Source of the DNA: Hyphomicrobiales bacterium
Lineage (GTDB): Bacteria; Pseudomonadota; Alphaproteobacteria; Rhizobiales; Aestuariivirgaceae
Assembly: GCA_025359215.1 (NCBI GenBank)
Contig: JANYHE010000115.1
Location: forward strand, 62,001-126,000
Direction of reading: 5' to 3'
Length of the DNA: 64,000 bases
The position numbers and the translations under genes were made by a program. Shown here piece after piece: positions 18,888-28,665 of this stretch. Positions within the stretch are counted from its first letter, which is position 1, and each line of letters begins with the position of its first letter. Below the pieces are notes generated by a model. It did no database searches, was not told the origin of the DNA, and worked only from the letters and a program-made list of their open reading frames with translations.

Positions 18888-19469
18888 ATGAGCATTGTGC
18901 GATTATTAGTGAGTTTGGGTATACTTGTTTTCCTTTCGACGGCCGCAGTAGCAAAAACGACGGCAACGACCAGTTACAGCTATTTCAAAATAATAGGTCA
19001 AACCGCTCCCCAAATATATGCCTCATTGCTCGGCCATGCCAAAAGTCCAGGCGGTCATGACGCCTATGCCACCACATCCACACGCATTTTTCAAAAAGCT
19101 AAGTTCAATGTAGGCAAATCTTGCAGCGTGAAGAACTATGATATGGTGGCCACGTTTAAAATTGCCTTGCCAAGTCTTGCACAGTCATCGGCCTCGGGTG
19201 TTGTAAAAGCGAAATGGCAGAGCTTTGCGGGCATGTTGCGCCGCCATGAAGAACACCATAAAAGCCTATGGTTGGCTTGCGTCCAGAATTTTAACAGTCG
19301 TGTCCTAACGCTCAGCGCCGACAACTGTAAAACACTAAATCAAAAATTCTTCGCCCTTTGGAAAGCTAGCGAAGCTACATGCCGCGCGCAAAATGATGCT
19401 TTTGACAAGGCTGAGCAGGGACGGTTTCTCGAGCAATCTTTCATTCAGCTGGTGTTGCAGCATAAGTAA
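18888..19469 (+). CDS. DUF922-family putative secreted zinc protease
   Basis: A 193-residue protein with a signal peptide (MSIVRLLVSLGILVFLSTAA, cut near VAKT). The mature part has the DUF922 pattern: an N-terminal Y-F-x-I-x-G-x-T motif, the KNYDMVATFKIALPSLA strand and the metal-site helix MLRRHEEHHKSLW with an HExxH sequence near residue 122. Family members are predicted, not proven, Zn-dependent proteases of the periplasm. The ATG at 18888 follows AGGA. Five cysteines may form disulfides. Confidence 0.85.
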   Translation: MSIVRLLVSLGILVFLSTAAVAKTTATTSYSYFKIIGQTAPQIYASLLGHAKSPGGHDAYATTSTRIFQKAKFNVGKSCSVKNYDMVATFKIALPSLAQSSASGVVKAKWQSFAGMLRRHEEHHKSLWLACVQNFNSRVLTLSADNCKTLNQKFFALWKASEATCRAQNDAFDKAEQGRFLEQSFIQLVLQHK

Positions 19470-19547
19470 GCAGCGTCAAACGGTCACCTTTGCTGAAACG
19501 GCATTTCGGTTCCTAAGAGATTGAACAATAAACAAAACAGGTGCGGC

Positions 19548-20567
19548 ATGGGTGTAGTCATTGCATTTGAAGGCGGAAGTGAAAGGCCCACAGCGAACTT
19601 AGACGCGCTTGTGGCTTTGACCGCTGCAGATATGACTTTAGTCAACGAATTCATTCTTGAGAAAGCCCAGAGCCATGTGGAGTTAATTCCTGAACTTGCC
19701 GGCCACTTGATCAATTCCGGCGGCAAGCGCATTCGCCCCATGCTCACACTGGCGGCAGCCCGCATGTGTGGATATTCCGGCTCTCACCACATCAAATTGG
19801 CCATGGCTGTTGAATTTATGCACACCGCTACTTTGCTGCATGACGATGTGGTAGATGAAAGCGATATGCGCCGCGGCAAGCAGGCCGCCCGCATTATTTG
19901 GGGCAACCAAGCATCCGTTTTGGTGGGCGATTATCTGTTGGGTCAGGCCTTTAAGATGATGGTGGAAACCGGGTCGTTAGATTGCTTGCGCATTCTCTCG
20001 GAAGCAGCGTGCACCATTGCTGAAGGTGAAGTTTTGCAGCTTGCAGTTTCTCAAGACACATCAACCACAGAAGACTCTTATTTGAAAGTTGTTGGTGCAA
20101 AAACGGCGGCTTTGTTCTCTGCTGCCGCCAGAGTGGGTGGCGTTATTGCGGGCCAACCGCGAAACGCACAGGAGGCACTGGAATCATTTGGGCGCAATCT
20201 GGGCATTGCCTTTCAATTGGTTGATGACGCATTGGATTATTCAGGCAAGCAGGCCGACCTAGGAAAATCAGTCGGTGATGATTTCCGTGAGCGTAAAATC
20301 ACACTTCCCGTGGTGCTGTCCTTCCGCCGTGGCACCACTGAGGAGCGTAACTTCTGGAAGCGCACTATGGAAGAAGGCAATCAGACCGATGACGATCTGA
20401 TCTATGCAACCAAGCTGATGGAACGCCACGGCGCCTTAGCCGACACCAGCGACCGTGCCCGCCACTATGGCGCACTGGCCTGTGATGCATTGGCCATTTT
20501 TCCCGAGAGCGAATGGAAAGCTGCCCTTCTGGAGTCGGTAGCGTTCTGCATTTCAAGAGCCCACTGA
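19548..20567 (+). CDS. ispB: all-trans polyprenyl diphosphate synthase (ubiquinone side chain)
   Basis: A 339-residue long-chain isoprenyl diphosphate synthase that makes the C40-C50 tail of ubiquinone. The first Asp-rich motif is in LLHDDVVDESDMRRG (near residues 93-107), the second in QLVDDALDYSG (near 223-233), and GGKRIRPML precedes the first helix pair. The residue pattern before the first motif (small residues, A-T-L-L-H) fits octaprenyl to decaprenyl length. The ATG at 19548 gives the usual start (MGVVIAFEGG). Monocistronic, convergent with mtnP. Confidence 0.93.
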   Translation: MGVVIAFEGGSERPTANLDALVALTAADMTLVNEFILEKAQSHVELIPELAGHLINSGGKRIRPMLTLAAARMCGYSGSHHIKLAMAVEFMHTATLLHDDVVDESDMRRGKQAARIIWGNQASVLVGDYLLGQAFKMMVETGSLDCLRILSEAACTIAEGEVLQLAVSQDTSTTEDSYLKVVGAKTAALFSAAARVGGVIAGQPRNAQEALESFGRNLGIAFQLVDDALDYSGKQADLGKSVGDDFRERKITLPVVLSFRRGTTEERNFWKRTMEEGNQTDDDLIYATKLMERHGALADTSDRARHYGALACDALAIFPESEWKAALLESVAFCISRAH

Positions 20568-20570
20568 AAG

Positions 20571-21434
20571 TTACAAAACTCTTCCCGCAACAGCCGCCAA
20601 TTTTTTCAAAATTTCCGAGTCTCGCTTCTCTGGCGCTGTCATGATCGCGTTTTCAAGCGCACGGTCAGAGCCAATTGGGCATGGCTGGTGCTCGCGCGGG
20701 AAGTCTTTGGCCAGCCGCAGCACAAAGCGCTTGGCCATATCCACATTGGCTTTCATCACGGCAACCACTTGTGCCACATCAACGGCTTCATGGTGCGGGT
20801 GCCATGCATCAAAATCGGTCACCATGGCCACATTACAATAGCAAAGCTCGGCCTCACGCGCCAATTTTGCTTCGGGCATGGCTGTCATCCCAATCAAACT
20901 GGCACCCCATGAGCGATGCAACTCTGATTCGGCCCGCGTCGAAAATTGTGGCCCCTCCATCACAACCAAAGTGCCACCCCGCAGAAAGGAAATGCTTTCA
21001 TCTCTCAATGCGTTTGCAGCAGCATCAACCAAAAGGGGCGACACAGGTTCACCAAACGGAACATGTGCCACGCAGCCCGTTCCAAAAAATGAACTTTCGC
21101 GCTTGTGCGTGCGATCTATAAACTGGTCGGGCAACACAAAAGTACCCGGTGGCAATTCGGCCTTCAACGACCCCACCGCCGAAAGCGAAACCAAATCTGT
21201 AACTCCCACGCGCTTCAGCGCGTCAATGTTGGCGCGGTAGTTGATGGAGCTGGGAGAAAACACATGCCCACGGCCATGGCGTGGCAAAAAAACAACGGGC
21301 AACCCTTCAATTTCACCCATGCGCAATGCGTCTGAAGGTTGGCCCCATGGTGTATCGACGCGCTGCCACCGCGCATGATCCATCGCAATGTCATAAACCC
21401 CTGAACCACCAATTATGCCGAGAACTGATTTCAA
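20571..21434 (-). CDS. mtnP: S-methyl-5'-thioadenosine phosphorylase
   Basis: A 287-residue purine-nucleoside-phosphorylase-fold enzyme that splits methylthioadenosine into adenine and methylthioribose 1-phosphate. The phosphate site is in LGIIGGSGVYD (residues 5-15), the PRHGRGHVFSPSSINYRAN block is at 53-71, and the conserved MEGPQFSTRAES and MTAMPEAKLARE follow. The length is normal. The released adenine could be recycled by apt, also in this window (27982). It ends four bases from ispB on the opposite strand. Confidence 0.95.
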   Translation of the reverse strand: MKSVLGIIGGSGVYDIAMDHARWQRVDTPWGQPSDALRMGEIEGLPVVFLPRHGRGHVFSPSSINYRANIDALKRVGVTDLVSLSAVGSLKAELPPGTFVLPDQFIDRTHKRESSFFGTGCVAHVPFGEPVSPLLVDAAANALRDESISFLRGGTLVVMEGPQFSTRAESELHRSWGASLIGMTAMPEAKLAREAELCYCNVAMVTDFDAWHPHHEAVDVAQVVAVMKANVDMAKRFVLRLAKDFPREHQPCPIGSDRALENAIMTAPEKRDSEILKKLAAVAGRVL

Positions 21435-21463
21435 TGTGACGCTCCAATAAAGATTGGATCACA

Positions 21464-22207
21464 TCAAGCCGCAGAAACCGCACCGCCGTCAAGCACCTCT
21501 TCAAACTCGAATCGGTCGCGCCCATTGCGCTTGGCCTTATACAGGCACATATCGGCGCGCCGCAAAGTTGAAGCGATATCGGCCTCGGCCCGATCTTTCA
21601 CAATGCCAATGCTGACCGTGATTTGGATTTGATGCCCACGATAATTTAACCTGTGATTGCGCAGTGCGGTTCCTAGACTCGCCGCAATTAACTGAGCTTG
21701 CTGGTGTTGAACTGCGGGAAGATAAATCACAAATTCTTCCCCGCCCATGCGGCCAACGATGCCTGCCCCACCAACTGTCTGGGTCATGATTGTGGCCAAA
21801 TGCTTTAAGGCATCATCGCCCGCTTCATGGCCAAATGTGTCATTCACGCGCTTAAAATGATCAGCATCCACAATTGCAAGATACCCTCCAGCCTTGCGGC
21901 GTTCATTCAAGAGGTGCATGAAATGAACCCGGCTCAACAGGCCTGTCAGCGTGTCAAATTTGATGAGACTATCAAGAGTCGTCACTGTTTCATTCATCGT
22001 CTTCAACATATTTAGGGCGAACACTGAAATCGGCAGTGTAATAAAAAGCGGGATGAGACCTGAAATGAGCAGCACAGGAAATTTGATAAACATCGGCACA
22101 GCGCCCAATGCTATCGATACGATTGTAAGCGGCACCGCAACAGCCAATGCCGTTGCCAATCCACTAAAGGCCAACACATGTCGCCACGTTGTAACGCGAA
22201 AGCTCAT
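21464..22207 (-). CDS. membrane-bound diguanylate cyclase (GGDEF)
   Basis: A 247-residue protein with two N-terminal membrane helices (residues 12-35 and 40-65) and a GGDEF domain from about residue 85. The active motif reads GGEEF in GRMGGEEFVIYLP (near residue 158), which is compatible with making cyclic di-GMP. DTLTGLLSRVHF and DADHFKRVNDTFGHEAGDDA are the other conserved blocks. An inhibitory RxxD five residues before the motif is not evident. No separate sensor domain exists beyond the membrane part. It follows mtnP's promoter region and is divergent from nothing nearby. Confidence 0.94.
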   Translation of the reverse strand: MSFRVTTWRHVLAFSGLATALAVAVPLTIVSIALGAVPMFIKFPVLLISGLIPLFITLPISVFALNMLKTMNETVTTLDSLIKFDTLTGLLSRVHFMHLLNERRKAGGYLAIVDADHFKRVNDTFGHEAGDDALKHLATIMTQTVGGAGIVGRMGGEEFVIYLPAVQHQQAQLIAASLGTALRNHRLNYRGHQIQITVSIGIVKDRAEADIASTLRRADMCLYKAKRNGRDRFEFEEVLDGGAVSAA

Positions 22208-22280
22208 TCAATTTTCCACCTGGCTCGAAACTAAAGCAACAGCCTTGCGGAAACAAAAAGCTATTCGATAAAATTTTAAC

Positions 22281-22307
22281 AAAAAAAAGCCCGGATCACT
22301 CCGGGCT
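22281..22307 (-). terminator. Rho-independent terminator of the petABC operon
   Basis: An 8-bp perfect stem AGCCCGGA/TCCGGGCT (22288-22295 and 22300-22307) with a TCAC loop. Read on the minus strand it is followed by eight T, 20 bases after the petC stop. Confidence 0.93.
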
Positions 22308-22328
22308 CTTAAAATCATTTTTTCGAAA

Positions 22329-23144
22329 TTAGTGCAGATCGCTCCACACGCGCTTTTTCACAAAATACATAAGTCCCGCCAACACCGCGAGGTAAATCAA
22401 AACCATGAAGCCAGTCTGCTTGCGCTCTTCCATCTTTGGTTCAGCCGTCCAAGCCAGATAAGCCGAGACGTCACGCGCCATATCATCAAGCGTATTGGGT
22501 GCTCCATCGTCAAATGTCACCTGACCATCAGCAAGTGGAGGCGGCATCGAAATCCAATGACCAGATGCAAAATATTTATTGTAATATTTGCCTTCCGGTT
22601 GTTCCTTTTTCAAAGCTTCGTCTGGTTCAGAATAACCTGTGATCAATGAATAGACATATTGCGGTCCACCAATGCCGTTCACCAGTTGGTTAAAGGTTCC
22701 ATGCCAGCCTTCTCGAGCCTTGGTAATCAAACTCAAATCAGGAGGGATAGCGCCGCCATTGGCCGCCGCAGCTGCCTCTGGATTTGGAAAAGGCGACGGG
22801 AAATAATCAGAAGGCAAGCCGGGGCGATCAAACATATTGCCGTCTTTGTCGGGGCCGTCCTTCACAGTGAAAGTGGCAGCCAAGGCTTTGGTCTGCTCAA
22901 CAGTAAAGGCTGGCCCACCCTTGTCTGACAAATTGCGGAAGGCCACATACTTCATTGAGTGGCAGCCAGAGCAAACTTCCTTGTACACTTTATAACCGCG
23001 TTGCAATTGCGCGCGATCAAACGTTCCGAAGGGACCTTCAAAGCTATAAGATATGCCCTTTGCTGGCGTGCCTTCTTCGGCTGCCTTTGCGGGAACTGCA
23101 AAGGCCACCAAGCCAGCAACAAGGAGTGATAGTTTCTTTTTCAT
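22329..23144 (-). CDS. petC: cytochrome c1 of the bc1 complex
   Basis: A 271-residue precursor. A cleavable signal (MKKKLSLLVAGLVAFAVPAK) precedes the haem c motif CSGCHSM (CxxCH, near residues 58-62); the methionine ligand region and a C-terminal anchor helix (TGFMVLIYLAVLAGLMYFVK) follow. It passes electrons from the Rieske protein to soluble or membrane cytochrome c in the periplasm. The open frame reaches 76 codons further into petB, but in a different frame from it, so this is not a fused cytochrome b/c1. Third gene of the petABC operon. Confidence 0.97.
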   Translation of the reverse strand: MKKKLSLLVAGLVAFAVPAKAAEEGTPAKGISYSFEGPFGTFDRAQLQRGYKVYKEVCSGCHSMKYVAFRNLSDKGGPAFTVEQTKALAATFTVKDGPDKDGNMFDRPGLPSDYFPSPFPNPEAAAAANGGAIPPDLSLITKAREGWHGTFNQLVNGIGGPQYVYSLITGYSEPDEALKKEQPEGKYYNKYFASGHWISMPPPLADGQVTFDDGAPNTLDDMARDVSAYLAWTAEPKMEERKQTGFMVLIYLAVLAGLMYFVKKRVWSDLH

Positions 23145-23157
23145 TGTCTTTCTCCAA

Positions 23158-24405
23158 TCACTCAGCCGGTGCCAACATTGGCTTTCTTTTCGCCAACACA
23201 TCATCAGAAATTGAAGAAGGCAAAGGCTTCGGCGATTCCAGAAGACCAACCAATGGCAGAATAACAATGAAGTGGAAGAAATAATAGAAAGCCAGAATGC
23301 GGCCCCACAACACATAACTACCTTCTGGTGGCTTTGAACCAATGTAGCCAAGGGCCACACAAACGATCGCAAACACCCAGAAGAATCCGCGGAATATCGG
23401 GCGGTAATTGCCCGAGCGAACCCGCGATGTATCCAGCCATGGCAAAGCTAACAAAATCAAGATCGAGCTGAACATCGCAATCACGCCCAGCAACTTATCA
23501 GGCACGGCACGCAAAATTGCGTAGAATGGCAAGTAATACCACTCTGGTTTAATGTGAGCCGGCGTAACCAAGGGGTTGGCAGGAACATAATTCACTGCAT
23601 CGCCCATATAGTTCGGGCCGTAAAATACGAAGATGCCGTAGAATATGAAGAACACCAAAATCGCGAAACCATCTTTCATCGTGTAATAAGGATGAAACGG
23701 AACTGTATCCTGAGGCCCCTTCACGCTGATGCCTGTTGGGTTATTATTTCCTGGCACATGCAAAGCCCAGATGTGCAAGAACACCACGCCAGCCAACACA
23801 AATGGCAGCAAATAATGCAATGAGAAGAACCGGTTCAGTGTCGGATTATCAACTGAGTAGCCTCCCCACAACCATGTGGTCACAGTGTCGCCTACGAATG
23901 GAATAGCTGAAAACAAGTTGGTGATAACCTTAGCACCCCAGAAACTCATTTGGCCCCAAGGCAATACATAGCCCATGAATGCAGTGGCCATCATGATCAG
24001 ATAAATGATCACGCCGATCATCCACAGCACTTCGCGTGGCGCTTTATACGAACCATAATACATGCCGCGGAACATATGGATGTAAACGGCGATGAAGAAC
24101 ATCGATGCGCCATTCATATGCATGTAACGCAACATCCACCCATAATTCACATCGCGCATGATGTGTTCAACTGAGCTGAACGCCATATCTGTCTGCGGTG
24201 TATAATGCATCACCAGAACAATGCCGGTGATAATTTGCACAACCAGCATCACAGCCAAAATGCCGCCGAAAGTGAACCAATAGTTCAGGTTCTTAGGCGT
24301 TGGAAAATCCAGCGCCGTTTCTTTCACAAAGGCATAGATTGGCAGGCGCTCATGCATCCATTTGCCAAAAGCGCTGGTGGGTTGATAATTTGAAGGTCCG
24401 CTCAT
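23158..24405 (-). CDS. petB: cytochrome b of the bc1 complex
   Basis: A 415-residue integral membrane subunit with eight helices, binding hemes bL and bH and the two quinone sites. The Qo-site [18 protein letters not shown] motif (PEWY) is intact, as are [20 protein letters not shown] and [20 protein letters not shown]. Length is usual for alphaproteobacteria. It lies 13 bases behind petA and 13 before petC, forming a compact operon for ubiquinol oxidation. Confidence 0.98.
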   Translation of the reverse strand: MSGPSNYQPTSAFGKWMHERLPIYAFVKETALDFPTPKNLNYWFTFGGILAVMLVVQIITGIVLVMHYTPQTDMAFSSVEHIMRDVNYGWMLRYMHMNGASMFFIAVYIHMFRGMYYGSYKAPREVLWMIGVIIYLIMMATAFMGYVLPWGQMSFWGAKVITNLFSAIPFVGDTVTTWLWGGYSVDNPTLNRFFSLHYLLPFVLAGVVFLHIWALHVPGNNNPTGISVKGPQDTVPFHPYYTMKDGFAILVFFIFYGIFVFYGPNYMGDAVNYVPANPLVTPAHIKPEWYYLPFYAILRAVPDKLLGVIAMFSSILILLALPWLDTSRVRSGNYRPIFRGFFWVFAIVCVALGYIGSKPPEGSYVLWGRILAFYYFFHFIVILPLVGLLESPKPLPSSISDDVLAKRKPMLAPAE

Positions 24406-24418
24406 GATGTTTTTTCCT

Positions 24419-25015
24419 TTAGCCTACGCGGATTTTTGTATCTGTGAGATAAACGTATGGCGGCACAGGCAAGTTCTCAGGTGCGGGACCACGCCGCACA
24501 CGACCAGCCGTATCATATTGTGACCCGTGGCAAGGGCACAGCCATCCACCCGTTGTGGCATTGCCTGTTACAACACCATAATCGCCCAAGTCACCCTGCG
24601 GCACGCAACCAAGATGCGTGCACACGCCCAGCATAACCAGAAATTGTTCTTTGCCATCCACAACGCGGTTTGCGTCGGTTGCGCCATCATTGCCCTTGGC
24701 ATTGGCATTGCGCGGATTATTATCCAGAAGATCAGAAACTTTAACAGCCTTTGCCGTGTCAATATCGGCTTGGCTGCGATGACGAATGATGAGCGGATTG
24801 CCACGCCACTTGATGATGATGGATTGGCCTTCAGCAATCGGTGCTAAATCCACTTCAACGGAAGAAAGCGCCAAAACTGAAGCATCAGGGTTCATTTGGC
24901 TGATAAATGGCCAAGCCACTAAAGCGGCCCCCACTCCAGCAACGGCACCCGTTGCGACCATCAAAAAATCGCGTCGATTAACATCTGCATGTACTGCTGT
25001 GGACACAAGCCTCAT
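24419..25015 (-). CDS. petA: Rieske iron-sulfur protein of the bc1 complex
   Basis: A 198-residue protein with a Tat-type uncleaved N-terminal anchor ([20 protein letters not shown], residues 13-32). The [2Fe-2S] ligands are in CTHLGCVP and CPCHGSQYD near residues 138-175, in the standard order. The ATG at 25015 is preferred over 25045, because it gives the family start ([17 protein letters not shown]). First gene of petABC; the promoter lies between 25016 and the divergent trmL start at 25166. Confidence 0.97.
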   Translation of the reverse strand: MRLVSTAVHADVNRRDFLMVATGAVAGVGAALVAWPFISQMNPDASVLALSSVEVDLAPIAEGQSIIIKWRGNPLIIRHRSQADIDTAKAVKVSDLLDNNPRNANAKGNDGATDANRVVDGKEQFLVMLGVCTHLGCVPQGDLGDYGVVTGNATTGGWLCPCHGSQYDTAGRVRRGPAPENLPVPPYVYLTDTKIRVG

Positions 25016-25165
25016 CCCTATTTTGTATAACCAATGGGCGCCCAAGCGTCAGTCTGAGCCACCCACCCAAATATGGCGTGTTTTTGGCATTGGCTTCACC
25101 AGAAGTCTAGCCATAGGATGTCGCAGATGCACAATCTTTTCAAACAGGTCTAAAACGCCAGAATC

Positions 25166-25615
25166 ATGATCGAAATTGCTCTCTACCAACCAGACATCGC
25201 CCCCAATGCGGCAACAATTGCAAGGTTATGCGCCTGTTTTGACTTAAAACTGACAATTATTGAACCAGCAGGCTTTGCTTGGACTGATTCCTCCTTCCGG
25301 CGCGCTGGCATGGATTATTTGCAGCATGTCCAACTTCACCGATCAGCCAGCTGGGAAACCTTTAAAGTTGAAAAACGTTCTCAACGCATCATCTTGCTTT
25401 CAACCAAAGCAGCGCAAAGCCATGTCGATTTCAAATTTGTGAAAGGCGATATTCTAATGTTAGGCCGTGAAAGCGCTGGCGTTCCAGAAGAAATACATAA
25501 CTCTTTGCCAAACCGTGTGCGTGTGCCGATGGCTAAAAACATGCGGTCGTTGAACGTGGCAATCACTGCCGGCATTGTATCCGCCGAGGCCTTACGGCAA
25601 CTCGGCGGGTTTTAA
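25166..25615 (+). CDS. trmL: tRNA (cytidine/uridine-2'-O-)-methyltransferase TrmL
   Basis: A 149-residue SPOUT-class enzyme that methylates the wobble base ribose at position 34 of certain leucine tRNAs. The opening MIEIALYQPDIAPNAATIAR, the LMLGRESAGVPEEIHNSLPN knot region and the C-terminal VPMAKNMRSLNVAITAGIVS are the family motifs. Length is normal (E. coli 157). It is divergent from petA and convergent with the von Willebrand gene. Confidence 0.95.
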   Translation: MIEIALYQPDIAPNAATIARLCACFDLKLTIIEPAGFAWTDSSFRRAGMDYLQHVQLHRSASWETFKVEKRSQRIILLSTKAAQSHVDFKFVKGDILMLGRESAGVPEEIHNSLPNRVRVPMAKNMRSLNVAITAGIVSAEALRQLGGF

Positions 25616-25622
25616 GGATAAC

Positions 25623-27011
25623 TTACTTCGTGAACCGAACTTGAGCCAGCGAAGTGGCAATTTGGCCAAAGGAATCCATCAATGCAGCATCATTATCGGC
25701 ATTGAAGGCTTGTGCCGTTGAAGTTGCGCAGCTGGTCAACAAATCTTTCGACGACTGTTTTGTCACTTTAAAGGCAACTGTATAAATGGTGATGCCTTCG
25801 CTCTTAATATTATTGCATAGCTGTGTGGTCAGTTTATCGGCAAGCCCGGTGTCGCTGCCCCAATGATAAGGATAATCGGGCGATTTGGTATTATCGCCAT
25901 CGGTCATCAACACCATTGATTTAATGCCCTTTAAAGCAGCCATATCAGCCTTTGACTTAGCACCCTTGATCGGTTCAGCGTCGTCTAGCAAGTTCCAACC
26001 CCACAAAAGCCCCTGCGGAATATAAGTTTCGCCAACAGCATTCATCGCGTCAATTTGGCTATTCAGAGTGGCTTGAGAATCCGTAAGCTTGGTTATTTCT
26101 TGCGGGCAACCCGTATTTTGAATGCCAGGATAAGGCGAAGACACTGAACCAATGCTCACATCCAGCGGGTTGGTTCGTGAACCCACACACCCATACCATT
26201 TATTCTCGAAGGTTTGGTCGGCGCAAGTTGTCACTGGATTTCCATAGTTCCAATCGCAAACTTGATATGTGTATGGCGTTGGCACACCATCATTATTCCA
26301 TGTGCCTTTTTCATCATGGCAGTTTGATGATTGTGCATTTGGATAAGTCACGCTGCACACGTTTTGAACCTTCGAAGAATCGGGTGGAACATTCATCCAG
26401 CTGGCATTGCGGTTCGACATTCCAACATTCACATAATCGGCAAAAGGCACAATGCCAATTTTAAGATAGCTGCTGGGCTGCTTTGATTTGAACAACGTGT
26501 CGACCAATGATTTTGATGAGGCTTTTAGCGCATCCAGACGACCTTCGCTGTTCATCGAAGCGGTGTTATCCAAAACCAACGCCACTTCTAAGGCCTGCCC
26601 GCCCATGTCAGCTTCAGATGAAGCAGAAACGTTCATGGTCTTGTAGCCGACAATGGACATAAATGACGTGTCTACTGATCCGGTAACTTTGACTTGAAAC
26701 AAAGTTGAATTGCCATTGAGCCCCTTTTGAACGACAACCATATCGTTAACAGCGCTTTCTGCGCCATTGGCTTTTAAATAGTCTTTCACCAATTTTTCAA
26801 TTTTAGCCTTGCCGGAAGGGCCCCACTTGGCTTTGCCTGCAACACCGGCGATGGTGGCGGCGTCAGTTGCACCTTGAAGCAAAGTCTCAGTGTTAGTTTT
26901 GTGTGCATAATCAGTCGCGACACCAACTGCTACGAATAATGGAATGAGCGCAATCGAAAACATGACGGCCATGCCACCATCGCGATTTGACAAAAATCTC
27001 TGAATTTTCAT
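25623..27011 (-). CDS. Tad-pilus TadG-like protein with von Willebrand A domain
   Basis: A 462-residue protein. Residues 5-40 are the TadG/TadE-type N-terminal anchor (FLSNRDGGMAVMFSIALIPL, then VATDYAHKTNTETLLQGATD). A vWA domain begins near residue 145 (EVALVLDNTASMNSEGRLDA) with a MIDAS-like D-x-S-like variant (DNTAS) and a second SMVLMTDGDNTK strand. A cysteine-rich insertion of about 90 residues sits in the vWA domain. TadG is normally found in a tad/cpa pilus cluster; here no other tad gene is seen. It may be an orphan surface adhesin or serve a distant tad locus. Confidence 0.88.
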   Translation of the reverse strand: MKIQRFLSNRDGGMAVMFSIALIPLFVAVGVATDYAHKTNTETLLQGATDAATIAGVAGKAKWGPSGKAKIEKLVKDYLKANGAESAVNDMVVVQKGLNGNSTLFQVKVTGSVDTSFMSIVGYKTMNVSASSEADMGGQALEVALVLDNTASMNSEGRLDALKASSKSLVDTLFKSKQPSSYLKIGIVPFADYVNVGMSNRNASWMNVPPDSSKVQNVCSVTYPNAQSSNCHDEKGTWNNDGVPTPYTYQVCDWNYGNPVTTCADQTFENKWYGCVGSRTNPLDVSIGSVSSPYPGIQNTGCPQEITKLTDSQATLNSQIDAMNAVGETYIPQGLLWGWNLLDDAEPIKGAKSKADMAALKGIKSMVLMTDGDNTKSPDYPYHWGSDTGLADKLTTQLCNNIKSEGITIYTVAFKVTKQSSKDLLTSCATSTAQAFNADNDAALMDSFGQIATSLAQVRFTK

Positions 27012-27124
27012 TTTACCAACCCACATCAAAATCTAACCCTTCCAAAACCTTTACAGGTCATGCTTTAAGAAGCAGTTGGAAAATACACTTAACAATCAAT
27101 GTGCAATTTCGTTAAAATTGAGCG

Positions 27125-27982
27125 ATGGAACCAATGGAAGACATGAAATTAAAGAGCCGCCAATGGTTTGAAAATCTGAGGGATAAAATAGTCGCAACGC
27201 TGGAGCAGCTTGAAGATGAAGCTGAAGGACCAAACCCCGCTGGCCGCTTTGTGCAAACGCCATGGACTCGTGAAAATAAGGGTGGCGGCGGTGTCATGTC
27301 CATGCTTCATGGCCGCTTGTTTGAAAAAGCGGGCGTACATTGTTCAACTGTGCATGGCGAATTTTCACCGGAATTTAGAAAACAAATGCCCGGTGCCGAG
27401 GAAGACCCGCGCTTTTGGGCTTCAGGAATCTCACTCATCGCCCACCCCCGAAATCCAAATATTCCAACCGTTCACATGAACACGCGTTTTGTGGTCACCA
27501 CTAAATCCTGGTTTGGTGGTGGCGCCGATTTAACACCCGTTCTCATGCGGCGGCGAAACCAGGAAGACCCCGACACAAAAACATTCCACGCTGCTTTTAA
27601 ATCAGTCTGCGAAGCGCACACGGTGGCTGATTACCCGCGCTATAAAAAATGGTGTAATGATTATTTTCATCTGCCGCACCGCAATGAACCGCGCGGGATT
27701 GGCGGAATATTTTATGACAATCTGAACAGTGGTGACCAAGAAGCAGATTTTTCTTTCACCCGCGATGTGGGCATTGCTTTTAAAGATGTTTACCAAAAAA
27801 TTGTTCGTGCCAATATGAATACTCCGTATACAGATGAAGATCGGCAGGAACAGCTCATAAGGCGCGGTCGCTATGTGGAGTTTAATTTGCTTTATGATCG
27901 CGGCACAATTTTCGGTTTGAAAACAGGCGGCAATGTTGCAAGCATTCTCTCCTCGCTCCCCCCAGAAGTAAGGTGGCCTTAA
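27125..27982 (+). CDS. hemF: oxygen-dependent coproporphyrinogen III oxidase
   Basis: A 285-residue aerobic enzyme of haem synthesis that turns coproporphyrinogen III into protoporphyrinogen IX. Motifs include the [20 protein letters not shown] block, the active-site [30 protein letters not shown] and the [20 protein letters not shown] block. The C-terminus stops at PPEVRWP, the usual alphaproteobacterial end. In-frame ATGs at 27134 and 27146 are alternative starts. The TAA overlaps the apt start (TAATG). Confidence 0.96.
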   Translation: MEPMEDMKLKSRQWFENLRDKIVATLEQLEDEAEGPNPAGRFVQTPWTRENKGGGGVMSMLHGRLFEKAGVHCSTVHGEFSPEFRKQMPGAEEDPRFWASGISLIAHPRNPNIPTVHMNTRFVVTTKSWFGGGADLTPVLMRRRNQEDPDTKTFHAAFKSVCEAHTVADYPRYKKWCNDYFHLPHRNEPRGIGGIFYDNLNSGDQEADFSFTRDVGIAFKDVYQKIVRANMNTPYTDEDRQEQLIRRGRYVEFNLLYDRGTIFGLKTGGNVASILSSLPPEVRWP

Positions 27983-28527
27983 TGGATTTAAGAAACGGCT
28001 TTGATATTTCCCGCTATATCAGAAACATTCCGGATTATCCAAAGCCCGGTATTATGTTTCGCGACATCACAACACTTCTCTCAAACCAACACGCCTTTCG
28101 CGCGGCTGTTGATGAATTGGCTTGGCCATTTCTGCATGGCCAGTTTGATTACGTCGCAGGCATTGAAGCACGCGGGTTCATTCTGGGTGGTGCTGTGGCC
28201 CACACATTGGGCCGTGGCTTCATCCCCATCCGCAAAAAAGGCAAACTGCCAGCAAGAACCATCGGCCAAGAATACACACTTGAATATGGCGTAGACACCA
28301 TCGAAATCCACGCCGATGCCATAAACAAAGGCGATAAGATTTTGCTCATTGATGACCTGATCGCCACCGGCGGCACAGCCGGAGCCGCCATCGATTTGAT
28401 CCACAAAACAGGAGGCGAAGTCATCTCCGCCGCCTTCGTGATTGATCTGCCAGATTTAGGTGGTGCGGACAAACTACGAGCCAAAGGTGTGAAGGTGCAC
28501 ACGCTGGTGGGCTATGGCGGGCATTGA
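27982..28527 (+). CDS. apt: adenine phosphoribosyltransferase
   Basis: A 181-residue enzyme that recycles adenine to AMP using PRPP. The N-terminal [18 protein letters not shown], the [16 protein letters not shown] segment and the PRPP-binding [20 protein letters not shown] (near residues 118-137) are all intact. The ATG shares one base with the hemF stop, so translation is coupled to a haem gene of unrelated function. PRPP synthase (prs) and mtnP, which releases adenine, are also in this window. Confidence 0.97.
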   Translation: MDLRNGFDISRYIRNIPDYPKPGIMFRDITTLLSNQHAFRAAVDELAWPFLHGQFDYVAGIEARGFILGGAVAHTLGRGFIPIRKKGKLPARTIGQEYTLEYGVDTIEIHADAINKGDKILLIDDLIATGGTAGAAIDLIHKTGGEVISAAFVIDLPDLGGADKLRAKGVKVHTLVGYGGH

Positions 28528-28665
28528 ATAATGTCCTCCCCAGCTTTGCGGGAGAACGAAGGAGCTTATTTTGCGCAGCAGAGTAGACAGGTTAGGGAAA
28601 GTATTTCGTGAATAAAATTAATTGGGGCGTCACCGAAATGCCCCTACGGGTTTGGGACAACACCG
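28528..28665. other. intergenic region with two weak hairpins
   Basis: Between apt and the AT-rich gene. CTCCC at 28536-28540 can pair with GGGAG at 28550-28554, close enough to the apt stop to act as a weak terminator. GGGGC (28624-28628) can pair with GCCCC near 28640. Neither is followed by a T-run. No other signal was seen. Confidence 0.3.

Noticed and set aside
20675..21121. 148-codon open frame antisense to mtnP
   Set aside because: Shadow of mtnP; composition is that of a third-position-biased antisense frame, with no domain or ribosome site.
23145..23372. Long N-terminal extension of the cytochrome c1 frame into petB, suggesting a fused cytochrome b/c1
   Set aside because: The extension is in a different frame from petB, and a proper signal peptide starts at 23144 after the petB stop.
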